From positions 1 through 29,378 of the forward strand of contig JBKPDW010000301.1 in NCBI GenBank assembly GCA_046728115.1: 29,378 nucleotides of DNA, read 5' to 3'. Within the stretch, counting starts at the first letter, position 1, and each line of letters opens with the position of its first letter. The position numbers were made by a program, and so were the translations under genes. Of the stretch, positions 7,684-15,803 are shown piece by piece. Below the pieces are notes generated by a model that did not search any database, was not told the DNA's origin, and worked only from the letters and a program-made list of their open reading frames with translations. This stretch comes from CAVSWN01 sp046728115. GTDB taxonomy: Bacteria > Acidobacteriota > Vicinamibacteria > Vicinamibacterales > CAVVIG01.

Positions 7684-8688
7684 ATGCCAAATATTCGTGT
7701 AGCGCATTTCGGACTCGGTCCGATCGGCGCGGCCGTCGTGAAGCAGGTCGCAGCCCGGCCGGGATTCAAGGTGGTCGCCGCGATCGACATCGATCCGGCC
7801 AAGATTGGACGCGATCTCGGCGCGGTGGTCGGTCTCTCGAAGCGGCTCGGCGTGAAGGTGTCCGGCGACGGGGCGCGAACCCTCAAGTCGTCCAAACCCG
7901 ACATTGTCGTACTGTGTACGAGTTCGTCGATCACGACAGTGGTGCCGCAGATCGAGTTGATCCTGAAGTCCAAGACACCGATCGTGTCGACGACCGAAGA
8001 GCTCTCGTATCCTGGATACACGCATATCCGCCAGGCCCGTCAAATTCACGCGCTGGCCAAGAAGGCGAAAGTTGCCATATTGGCAACGGGCGTCAATCCG
8101 GGCTTTGCGATGGACGCGCTACCAATCGCGCTGACCGCGGTATGCGAACGCGTGGATCGTATCACCGTGCATCGCGTGCAGGATGCCCGCACCCGGCGGC
8201 TGCCGTTTCAGCAGAAAATCGGCGCCGGCCTGACGACCGAGCAATTTCAGAAGAAGGTCGATGATGGCAGCGTGCGGCATGTCGGGCTGACCGAATCGAT
8301 TGCCATGATTGCCGACGCATTGGGTTGGCGTCTCGATCGAATCACCGATGAGATTCAGCCGAAGCTTGCGTCGGTGACGATCTCGAGCGAGTACCTCGCG
8401 GTCGATCCCGGTTATGTCTGTGGCATCATCCAGGACGGGGCGGGGTACCGGGCAGGGGAGCCGGTGATTCGGCTGCACATGGAAGCCTACCTCGGAGCGC
8501 CGGAGTCGTACGACTCCGTGGAAATCGATGGTTCGCCGCGGATCGAGCAGAAAATCGCCGGCGGCATCCACGGCGACGTGGCTACAGCGTCGATCGTGAT
8601 CAATTCGATCCCGAAGGTGCTGCAGGCGACGCCGGGTCTGCACACGATGCGGGATCTGACGTTGCCGTCGTTTTACCCTGGCCGCTAG
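7684..8688 (+). CDS. DapB-like NAD(P)H-dependent oxidoreductase (2,4-diaminopentanoate dehydrogenase-like)
   Basis: The 334-aa protein has an N-terminal Rossmann fold with the dinucleotide loop GLGPIG (10-15) and an acidic residue at the end of beta 2 (AAIDIDP). A DapB-like region follows (DIVVLCTSSS, IVSTTEELSYP, ILATGVNPGFAMD). The C-terminal domain resembles that of 2,4-diaminopentanoate dehydrogenases (RVQDARTRRLPFQQKIGAG, and a closing segment with VINSIPKVLQATPGLHTMRDL). Such enzymes oxidatively deaminate diamino acids, or act as reductases on amino-acid-derived intermediates. Neither a complete ornithine pathway nor lysine biosynthesis genes lie nearby, so the substrate is open. It is transcribed alone, probably from a leaderless promoter. 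Confidence 0.85.
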   Translation: MPNIRVAHFGLGPIGAAVVKQVAARPGFKVVAAIDIDPAKIGRDLGAVVGLSKRLGVKVSGDGARTLKSSKPDIVVLCTSSSITTVVPQIELILKSKTPIVSTTEELSYPGYTHIRQARQIHALAKKAKVAILATGVNPGFAMDALPIALTAVCERVDRITVHRVQDARTRRLPFQQKIGAGLTTEQFQKKVDDGSVRHVGLTESIAMIADALGWRLDRITDEIQPKLASVTISSEYLAVDPGYVCGIIQDGAGYRAGEPVIRLHMEAYLGAPESYDSVEIDGSPRIEQKIAGGIHGDVATASIVINSIPKVLQATPGLHTMRDLTLPSFYPGR

Positions 8689-9425
8689 AACCAAGGGCGT
8701 TTTTCCAATTCGCTGTATTCGCGACGGTCGGCCATCGATCACTCGAGCGCGGGGCGTGGTCGACGAGAGGCCGTCGAGCCGGCCATTCGAGCGCCGCCGC
8801 GGGGATCTCGCGTGGTCAACCGCGGCTTCCGGCCCGGCCTGACGATGCCCGCGTCGATGTACCGGGTCGGGGCCTCTCGCAGGAACCAGCGCGAGCTGGA
8901 TCCCCGGGAGAGGCGGGTGACCCTCCGCGATCGACGCGGTCGGGCGCGCCTCCAGCTCGCGGTTGATCGTGGACGGCGATCACGCGAGCTCCACGCGGCG
9001 AGGCTCGAACGGCCCGCCCGACGCCCGCGGCGAGGTGGCTGCTCGCACTCGCGGCGTGAGCCGTGAGTCAGGCCGAGCGGTAGGCCGAAAAACGTCGCGA
9101 AGCGACCCAATCGCGGCGGTCTGTTGAGCAGTCACCCGGCCCTCTCGAGTTTCCCTGGACTGGCTTGTTGATTGCCCGACGCCGCACCCACCCGCGGACC
9201 GCCGCGGCAGCGGCCGGACGGCGAGCGGCGCGACGTTTTTCCGGCCTGACGATCTCGGCTCGCGACGGAGTGCGAGCAACCGCCTCTCCGAAAGCAGCGC
9301 AGCGGCCGGGAGCAGGACGGGAGGCCGGAATAGCCCGGCACGTGTGACCGGACCATGATGCCCATGGACAATGGCTACACCAAAGTGGAAAGCGTTCCAA
9401 AACCAAGGGCGTGCGAGCGCTTGTC
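8689..9425. other. gene-free, GC-rich interval with a long inverted repeat, bounded by 12-bp direct repeats
   Basis: No frame in this 737-bp stretch gives a credible protein; the open frames are Arg/Pro-rich and match no motif. It starts directly after the stop codon at 8688 with AACCAAGGGCGT (8689-8700), which recurs perfectly at 9401-9412 near the other boundary. Between them is a long imperfect inverted repeat (9028-9290). It could be a decayed or non-autonomous insertion, or a non-coding RNA locus. Confidence 0.6.
9028..9290. repeat. imperfect inverted repeat, arms about 62-72 bp
   Basis: The left arm (9028-9099) and right arm (9229-9290) match in inverse orientation. Perfect blocks occur in the same order: GCTCGCACTC, GTCAGGCCG and AAAAACGTCGCG. 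About 130 bp separate the arms. The left arm is longer by about 10 nt, owing to an extra AGCGGTAGGCCG-type stretch. Confidence 0.75.
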
Positions 9426-9869
9426 TCATTCCCTCGTCACCCACTGCGAGGTTCGCCCCACGCGATCGATTTGGCGCTCGAGATCCTTGAGCGCCTGGGG
9501 TGCGCCGTAGTAGTCGACGATCTGCTTGAATCGGCCGTCGATCCGGATGGATGTGATGGTCGTCGGCAGGTCTGTGATGTTTGCCGTGTATTTGTCCTGA
9601 AGGGAGAAGTAGCCGGCCTTGTCGAACGCGGCCGCAAGGGCAGCCACGTCCGCCGCGGGAATGGTCGCGCTGGCCCGCCCCTTCACACGTACGAACTCTT
9701 TGCCCTCGTATTCGACACGCCCGTCCCCGGTGATCGTGACCGTGTACACAGGGCACGCGCCGAAGCAAGCGGTCCGCTCCAGCGTGATCGTCACGTCGCG
9801 ACCACTATCCTGAACCGGGGACGCGCCGGCGCCGAAGACCAGCCCCAGAAAAATCCCGATGAGTTTCAT
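9426..9869 (-). CDS. small secreted DUF6438-type protein
   Basis: The 147-aa protein has a signal peptide (MKLIGIFLGLVFGAGAS) followed by a compact domain. Its conserved opening is TLERTACFGACPVYTVTITGDG, with a Cys pair (C35, C39), typical of DUF6438. Downstream it reads FDKAGYFSLQDKY and ITSIRIDGRFKQIVDYYGAP. These proteins are predicted extracytoplasmic and their function is unknown; the two cysteines could form a disulfide. ATG start at 9869. It stands alone: its 3' end faces the gene-free interval and it is divergent from padR. Confidence 0.8.
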   Translation of the reverse strand: MKLIGIFLGLVFGAGASPVQDSGRDVTITLERTACFGACPVYTVTITGDGRVEYEGKEFVRVKGRASATIPAADVAALAAAFDKAGYFSLQDKYTANITDLPTTITSIRIDGRFKQIVDYYGAPQALKDLERQIDRVGRTSQWVTRE

Positions 9870-9985
9870 CCGTCCTTATTAGACACCGTCGCCTGACCCC
9901 TAGACCAACCAACGCAGCGATCGGGCCGTCAAACAAGGCAATGAGACCGGTGAGCCGGCGTTTTCAGGAAGATGGTCTAGTGGAG

Positions 9986-9991
9986 TAAGAT
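9986..9991 (+). promoter_or_regulatory. -10 box of a probable leaderless padR transcript
   Basis: TAAGAT ends 8 nt before the padR ATG at 10000, the same spacing as the TATAAT before the gene at 7684. There is no ribosome binding site. TTCAGG at 9963-9968 (17-bp spacer) is a weak -35 candidate. Confidence 0.45.
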
Positions 9992-9999
9992 GGCAGCCC

Positions 10000-10347
10000 A
10001 TGCCAAGACGCGGCAACGCACCCATTCAGGGCGAGCTTCTGCAAGGCACCCTCGACCTGCTGATTCTGAAAACGCTGGCCATTGGGCCGGCACACGGCCA
10101 CACCATCGCGTACGCCATCGAGCGCCGATCGGAAGACGTGCTCCAGGTGGAGCATGGCTCGCTATACCCGGCACTCCACCGCCTCGAGGATCGCGGGTGG
10201 ATCTCATCGTTCTGGGGCACGTCGGAAAACAATCGCAAGGCGCGGTATTACCGCCTGACGCCGGCGGGCCGGAAGCAGTTGACCGAACAGACCAATCGCT
10301 GGGACGAGATCGTGCGGGCAATCAACAGGATTCTGAGGCCTGCGTAG
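10000..10347 (+). CDS. PadR-family transcriptional regulator (acidobacterial ADOP-associated type)
   Basis: The 115-aa protein is a canonical short PadR. It opens LLQGTLDLLILKTLAIGPAHGHTIA, has the recognition region SLYPALHRLEDRGWI, the wing with ARYYRLTPAGRKQL, and a C-terminal dimerisation helix. PadR proteins bind operator DNA as dimers and repress transporter genes, usually until a ligand or stress signal binds. In Acidobacteriota this form is typically encoded just upstream of ADOP permeases, as here, where four copies follow on the same strand. It is therefore the likely regulator of the array. A 137-bp gap with repeats separates it from the first permease. Confidence 0.93.
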   Translation: MPRRGNAPIQGELLQGTLDLLILKTLAIGPAHGHTIAYAIERRSEDVLQVEHGSLYPALHRLEDRGWISSFWGTSENNRKARYYRLTPAGRKQLTEQTNRWDEIVRAINRILRPA

Positions 10348-10429
10348 GATGCGGCCCTGTAAGAGCCGCGCGGCGGGCGCCGGCGCACGCTGAGGCGCAG
10401 ATGCCGCGGGCCACCCAACCCGCGTCAAC

Positions 10430-10470
10430 GTAGCGCAGGCCTTCAGGCGCGTGTAGCGCGGCCTTCCAGG
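10430..10470 (+). repeat. direct repeat of a GTAGCGC-GGCCTTC-AGG element between padR and the first permease
   Basis: Two near-identical 18-bp copies, GTAGCGCAGGCCTTCAGG (10430-10447) and GTAGCGCGGCCTTCCAGG (10453-10470), lie directly before the permease start. Each contains a GGCCTTCAGG-type core that is nearly palindromic with CCTGAAGGCC. This looks like a family of interspersed intergenic repeats. Confidence 0.6.
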
Positions 10471-10484
10471 TCCGCGAGAACCGG

Positions 10485-13175
10485 ATGTCGATCAGACGTT
10501 TTTTCAATCGCGGTCGTTGGGACGACGAGCGCGCTCGTGAGATCGAGGCGCACCTGGCGATCGAAACCGACGAGAACATCGCGCGTGGCATGACGTCCGA
10601 CGTCGCACGCTCGGCGGCGCTGCGCAAGCTCGGGAACCCCGTGCTGATTCGCGAGGAGATATATCGCATGAACACGATCGGGATCGTCGATGCGATCTGG
10701 CACGACCTCAAGTATGGGTTCCGAAGCCTGCGCCTGAATCCCGGCTTTGCCGCGGTCGCGATTCTGTCTCTCGCGCTCGGCATCGGCGCGAACACGGCGA
10801 TCTTCGAACTGATCGATGCGGTCCGGCTCCGCACGCTGCCAGTTGCGAATCCGCAGGACATCACGCTCGTCCGGCTCAAGGACAGCGATGGCGCGCGCGG
10901 ATCGTTCAGTTCCTGGTATCCAGTGTTCACGAATCCGATCTGGGAACGACTCCGCGATGCGGGGATGGCCCAGGTCGATTTGTTTGCCTGGGCATCGTCC
11001 GGATTCGACTTGTCCGAGAACGGCCGGTCGCGATTGACCGACGGCGGACTATGGGTGAGCGGCTCCTATTTCCCAGTGCTTGGCGTCCGGCCGACGATCG
11101 GCCGCCTGTTCGACGCGACCGACGATCGCCGAGGCTGCGCGCCGCGGGCGGTCATCAGCTATGCGTTCTGGCAGCGGCAGTTCGGTGGCGACCCGTCGGT
11201 TGTCGGCCGGCCGATATCGATCGATCGCAGGCCGGTCGAGATTCTCGGCGTCGCGGAATCAGGGTTTCCGGGCCTCGAGGTCGGTCGGTCGTTCGATATC
11301 GCGCTGCCCATCTGCGCGCAGGCAGCGACGGGAGCGAGCGTCCTCGACGCTGGCACGATCTGGTGGCTGACGGTGATGGCGCGCCTGAAACCAGGCGCAT
11401 CGATCGATTCGGCGACCGCCCAGCTGACGGCGATCTCCCCGGGCATTTTCGAAATCGTGCCGCCGAACTATCCTCCCGAAAGCGTTGCAAAGTACAGGAC
11501 ATTTTCACTCATCGCCGAATCGGCGCGACATGGTGTCTCGCAGCTTCGCGACCAGTATGCCGATTCGCTGTGGATTCTGCTGGCGATTGCCGGTGCCGTC
11601 CTGCTGATCGCGTCCGCGAATCTGGCCAACCTGATGCTCGCGCGGGCCACCGCCCGCCAGCGCGAGATCGCCATTCGCCTTGCGATCGGGGCATCGCGCG
11701 GACGGGTCGTCCGGCAGTTGCTGGTGGAAAGCATGCTCCTGGCGGCTATCGGCGCGTTTCTGGGCGCCGCGATCGCCGGATCGCTCGGGCGGGCCCTGAT
11801 CGCGTATCTCGGGACCGACGACTCGACCGTTGTCCTTCCGTTGAATCTCAACTGGCGCGTCTTTGCATTCACAGCGGCGACGGCCGCAGCATGCGCAATC
11901 CTCTTCGGCCTCGCGCCCGCGGTTCGATCCACACGCGTCGCCGCAGGCGAGGCACTCAATCCGGGTGGCCGCGGATTGACCGCGGATCGTCACCGGTCCC
12001 TGGTGCGCCGCGCGCTGGTGGTGTGCCAGCTCGCGCTGTCGCTGGCGCTCGTGGTCTCTGCGTTCCAGTTCGTCGCGACGTTTCGGACGCTCGCCACGCT
12101 CGATCCCGGATTCCGACAGGACGGCATCGTCGAAGCCACGGTCGATTTCAGGCGGCTTGGCATCCCTCCCGATCGGCAGGCGCCGTTCATCCTCGATGTG
12201 CTCGATCGCGTGCGCGCGGTTGCGGGCGTGAAGAGCGCAGCCGACACGCTCTTCTGGCCGGTTTCGGGCGCATCCAGGACCAATGCCGTCTGGCTCGACG
12301 GAGCGGCACGCGATGCGGATGCGACCTCCAACTTCAACACCGTGAGCGACGGCTATTTCTCAACGCTTGGCATTCCGATCCTCGCCGGCCGCGATTTCGA
12401 TCCTCGGCTCGATCAGCCGGCGTCGCCAACAGTGGCCATCGTGAACGAAACGTTTGCGCGGCGGTTCCTCAAGGCCGGCAATCCGGTGGGCCAGAGTTTC
12501 TGGGTAGAACGAACGCCATCGGTGCCGCAGACGCGCTACGACGTCATGGGTGTGGTGAAGGACACGAAATATCGGCAGCTGCGCGCCGACACTCCGCCGA
12601 TCGCCTACCTGTCGTCGCGGCAAATGACGCAGCCAATGCAGCGAGCACAAGTGCTCGTGCGGTCCGATCTGCCTCCTGCCGAAGTCACGACTTCGATCGA
12701 GCGAATGCTGGCGACCGTCAATCCCGACATCGTCGTGTCGTTCCGCGTGCTGCAGACACGCATTCGACAGTCGCTTCGCCGCGAAGAGCTGATGGCGGCG
12801 TTATCGGGATGTTTTGGCGGGCTCGCCGTGCTGCTGGCCACGATTGGGTTGTACGGCGTGCTGTCATATACCGTTGCCAGGCGCCGAAGCGAGATCGGCA
12901 TTCGCATGGCGCTGGGCGCCGGGCGGCGCGAGATCGTGAAGATGATCGTCGGCGAGGCTGGATATCTCGTTGGCATCGGCCTGGTAGCCGGCGCAGCGCT
13001 CGCGTTCGCGGCTTCGAGCGCAGTCAGAACCCTGCTGTTCGGCGTCACACCTGGTGATCCGGCCAGTCTTTTGATGGCTGCGGCATGTTTCGTGCTCGTC
13101 TCGGCACTAGCCAGCCTTCTCCCGGCCCTCAGCGCGTCGCGGCTGGTCCCGACGGTTGCGATTCGGGAGGAATAA
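10485..13175 (+). CDS. ADOP permease 1 (MacB/FtsX-like, duplicated, no ATPase)
   Basis: At 896 aa it has the full ADOP layout. A cytoplasmic N-terminal domain (about 1-60: RWDDERAREIEAHLAIETDENIARGM, then ALRKLGN, then IYRMN) precedes a TM helix (FAAVAILSLALGIGANTAIF). Next come a MacB-type periplasmic core (VSGSYFPVLGVRPTIGRLF) and an FtsX block with three helices (ANLANLMLARATARQREIAIRLAIGASRGR). A second TM, periplasmic core and FtsX block follow (YTVARRRSEIGIRMALGAGRREI), ending SASRLVPTVAIREE. MacB permeases couple cytoplasmic ATP hydrolysis to periplasmic work; no ATPase is encoded here, so function depends on an unlinked partner or another mechanism. The ATG at 10485 has only a weak GAG upstream. 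Confidence 0.93.
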   Translation: MSIRRFFNRGRWDDERAREIEAHLAIETDENIARGMTSDVARSAALRKLGNPVLIREEIYRMNTIGIVDAIWHDLKYGFRSLRLNPGFAAVAILSLALGIGANTAIFELIDAVRLRTLPVANPQDITLVRLKDSDGARGSFSSWYPVFTNPIWERLRDAGMAQVDLFAWASSGFDLSENGRSRLTDGGLWVSGSYFPVLGVRPTIGRLFDATDDRRGCAPRAVISYAFWQRQFGGDPSVVGRPISIDRRPVEILGVAESGFPGLEVGRSFDIALPICAQAATGASVLDAGTIWWLTVMARLKPGASIDSATAQLTAISPGIFEIVPPNYPPESVAKYRTFSLIAESARHGVSQLRDQYADSLWILLAIAGAVLLIASANLANLMLARATARQREIAIRLAIGASRGRVVRQLLVESMLLAAIGAFLGAAIAGSLGRALIAYLGTDDSTVVLPLNLNWRVFAFTAATAAACAILFGLAPAVRSTRVAAGEALNPGGRGLTADRHRSLVRRALVVCQLALSLALVVSAFQFVATFRTLATLDPGFRQDGIVEATVDFRRLGIPPDRQAPFILDVLDRVRAVAGVKSAADTLFWPVSGASRTNAVWLDGAARDADATSNFNTVSDGYFSTLGIPILAGRDFDPRLDQPASPTVAIVNETFARRFLKAGNPVGQSFWVERTPSVPQTRYDVMGVVKDTKYRQLRADTPPIAYLSSRQMTQPMQRAQVLVRSDLPPAEVTTSIERMLATVNPDIVVSFRVLQTRIRQSLRREELMAALSGCFGGLAVLLATIGLYGVLSYTVARRRSEIGIRMALGAGRREIVKMIVGEAGYLVGIGLVAGAALAFAASSAVRTLLFGVTPGDPASLLMAAACFVLVSALASLLPALSASRLVPTVAIREE

Positions 13176-13178
13176 CGC

Positions 13179-15794
13179 GTGTCGATCAGGCGGTTCTTCG
13201 CTCGTGGCCGATGGGGACGCGAGCGTGCCCGTGAAATCGACGCGCATCTCGCGATCGAAACCGACGACAACATCGCGCGTGGCATGAGGCCGGACGACGC
13301 GCGGCGGGCTGCTCTGCGGAAACTCGGCAATGTCACGCGAATTTGCGAAGACATCTACGACATGAATTCGGTCTCGCCAATCGAGACGGCCAGATTGGAC
13401 GTGCGCGACGCGCTGCGCCAGCTCCGGCGCCGTCCGCTCGTGACGATCCTCGCAGGACTTCTGCTGACGATCGGGATCTGCGCGTCGGCCGCCGCCTACA
13501 GCGTCGCGTATGGCGTCTTGATGCGTCCGTTGCCGTATCCCGACGCGGACCGTCTCGCGGTGCTGTGGCAAGACGTCCGTGGCGTGCGAGGTCAGCTCAG
13601 CTACTTCGACTTCCGCGATCTGCGGTCCGCGATGCCTTTCGAAGACGCCGCCGTGTTCGGAAGCGGCCGCGCGACCCTGACGGCCGGCGGCGATGCCGAT
13701 CGCGTCAACGTCGTTGACGCCGAGCCGGATCTGCTGAAGATGCTCGGCGCCACGCCGCTGCTCGGCCGCCTGACGGAGCCGCGCGATGCCGGCCATGCGG
13801 TGGTCGTCGTCAGCCACCGGTTGTGGCAATCCGACTTCCATGGCGACCCGGCTCTCGTCGGCAAGCCGATCCTTGTCAGCGGGACGCAGTACACGATAGT
13901 CGGCGTCGCCGCGCCCGGCCTCGACTTCGAGTTGCCCGTCGGCGGAGACGGTGGAGCAGGTTTCACGATCAAGGACGTCGATCTGTGGGTGCCCTTCGAT
14001 GTGCGCGTATCGGCGGCGCAGAATCGCGGCGTCAGCACGTATCAGTCGATCGTGAAGCTCGAGACGGGTCAATCGCTGGAGGCCGCCCAGCGGGCCATCG
14101 ACATCGCGGCGAGAAATCTGGCACAAGCCTTTGCATCGACGAATCGCGATCGCGGTTTCACACTGGTTCCGCTGCGCGAGCATATCGTCGCTCGCGCTTC
14201 ATCGGCAGTCAGGATTGGCTTCGTGGGCGCGTTGCTCATCCTGGTCATCGCCTCTGCGAACGTCGTGAGCCTTCTGCTGGGCGAGTGGCCGGAGCGTCGT
14301 CGCGACTTCGCATTGCGCGAAGCGCTTGGCGCCAGCCGCGGCCGCCTCGTGCGTCAACTCGCGATTGAGAGCATCGTGCTCTCGACGGCGGGCGCGGGCG
14401 CCGGTCTCGTGATCGCGCGCGCAGCTGTCGACTCGTTGAAACGTGCGGCCGGGTTACCCAGAATCGAGGCGATCCGGTTCGATCTTCCGATCGTCGCAAG
14501 CGTGATCGCGGTGGCGATGGTGACCGGCCTTGCGGCCCGTCTGCTGCCGCTCGTCCGACTCTGGAATGGACGTGACGGGCTCCGGCCGTCGGTCTCGTCG
14601 TACGCGACGAGCGCGCCGGTTCTTCGACAGGTGCTCGTTGCCGTGCAGCTGGCGCTTGCGGTGGTCCTGTCGGCGACGGCGATTCTCCTGGCCGTCAGCT
14701 TCAGACACATCGTGACGGTCGATCCAGGATTTGCCCGGGCGTCGATTCTGTCGGCGCGGGTCTCGGCGTACGCAGCGCGCCATCCGACGCAGGCCGACGT
14801 GGCGCGCTTCGTCCGCGATCTCGTGACCAAGCTGTCGGCGGTTCCCGGAGTGCGCACGGCCGCGGCGGCCTCCGCGGTGCCGCTGGCCGGGACTGCAGTC
14901 GCCACCTCCGTTGCCGTGGAAGGGCAGCCGCTGCCGATGGCCGAACGGCCGGCTGCAGGCTGGCAGACGATCACGCCGAATTACTTCGCGGCGCTCGGCA
15001 TTCCAGTGCTGGCTGGACGGGATTTTGCGCCTGCTGACCTGGAGAGCCGCTCGCATGTCACCGTGATCAATCAGACGCTCGCGCGGCGACTGTTTGGCGA
15101 CGCTAGCCCGATCAGCCGCCGCCTGGCGCTGGGCGCGTCGGAACCGGCCACCGATTGGCACGAGATCGTCGGAGTCGTCGGAGACGTTCGGCACGACACT
15201 CTGGCCGAGCCTGCCTCGTCACGCGTGTACGACCTGTACGGGCAGCACTGGTCGCGGACGGTGTACCTGATCGTGCGTGGATCCGCGGAACCGTACGCGC
15301 TGGTGCCCACCATTCGAGCGGCGGTCCGCGAACTCGATCCCGAAGCGCCCCTGTTCGAGGTGCACTCGCTCGATGACATCGTTGATGCCACGATGTCTCC
15401 GCGCCGGCTGGCTGCGACATTCGCGATCGGCACGGCTGCGGTCAGCGTCCTGCTCGCCGTCATCGGGCTCTACGGTCTGCTGGCGAGCTCGGTCGCGTCG
15501 CGAACACGGGAGCTGGGCATCCGTCGCGCGCTGGGCTCGTCGACCGCCGCGATCGTCGGGCTCGTGCTTGCCGAAGCTGCGCTGTTGGGGGTCGTTGGAG
15601 CGGCGGCCGGCGCCGCTGCTTCACTCGCTGCGGCTCGTGCGGTTCAGTCGCAGCTCTTCGGAGTACAAGCCACCGATCCGCGCGTGATCGGCGCCATCAG
15701 CATCGTGCTCGCCGTAGCCGGCATGGCCGCGGCGTTCCTGCCGGCCCGTCGTGCGGCGCGCGTCGATCCCGCCGTCGCGCTGCGTCACGAATAG
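13179..15794 (+). CDS. ADOP permease 2 (MacB/FtsX-like)
   Basis: This 871-aa protein has the same architecture as permease 1. Its N-terminal domain is nearly identical (RGRWGRERAREIDAHLAIETDDNIARGM), but the rest is clearly diverged. The first TM reads LVTILAGLLLTIGICASAAAYSVAYG, and the first FtsX block has ASANVVSLLLGEWPERRRDFALREALGASRGR. The C-terminal FtsX block has SRTRELGIRRALGSS and ends ARRAARVDPAVALRHE. A GTG start 3 nt after the previous stop has a good Shine-Dalgarno (GGGAGG, 13165-13170) inside the last codons of permease 1, so the two are translated as one operon. The sequence split (conserved head, diverged body) suggests domain recombination between paralogues or different substrates. 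Confidence 0.93.
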   Translation: MSIRRFFARGRWGRERAREIDAHLAIETDDNIARGMRPDDARRAALRKLGNVTRICEDIYDMNSVSPIETARLDVRDALRQLRRRPLVTILAGLLLTIGICASAAAYSVAYGVLMRPLPYPDADRLAVLWQDVRGVRGQLSYFDFRDLRSAMPFEDAAVFGSGRATLTAGGDADRVNVVDAEPDLLKMLGATPLLGRLTEPRDAGHAVVVVSHRLWQSDFHGDPALVGKPILVSGTQYTIVGVAAPGLDFELPVGGDGGAGFTIKDVDLWVPFDVRVSAAQNRGVSTYQSIVKLETGQSLEAAQRAIDIAARNLAQAFASTNRDRGFTLVPLREHIVARASSAVRIGFVGALLILVIASANVVSLLLGEWPERRRDFALREALGASRGRLVRQLAIESIVLSTAGAGAGLVIARAAVDSLKRAAGLPRIEAIRFDLPIVASVIAVAMVTGLAARLLPLVRLWNGRDGLRPSVSSYATSAPVLRQVLVAVQLALAVVLSATAILLAVSFRHIVTVDPGFARASILSARVSAYAARHPTQADVARFVRDLVTKLSAVPGVRTAAAASAVPLAGTAVATSVAVEGQPLPMAERPAAGWQTITPNYFAALGIPVLAGRDFAPADLESRSHVTVINQTLARRLFGDASPISRRLALGASEPATDWHEIVGVVGDVRHDTLAEPASSRVYDLYGQHWSRTVYLIVRGSAEPYALVPTIRAAVRELDPEAPLFEVHSLDDIVDATMSPRRLAATFAIGTAAVSVLLAVIGLYGLLASSVASRTRELGIRRALGSSTAAIVGLVLAEAALLGVVGAAAGAAASLAAARAVQSQLFGVQATDPRVIGAISIVLAVAGMAAAFLPARRAARVDPAVALRHE

Positions 15795-15803
15795 GGGGCA
15801 GGA

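Noticed and set aside
8739..9110. Minus-strand 123-codon open frame in the gene-free interval
   Set aside because: Arg-rich, without domain or start signal, and it overlaps the inverted repeat.
11051..13057. Plus-strand 668-codon open frame
   Set aside because: Alternate-frame shadow of ADOP permease 1.
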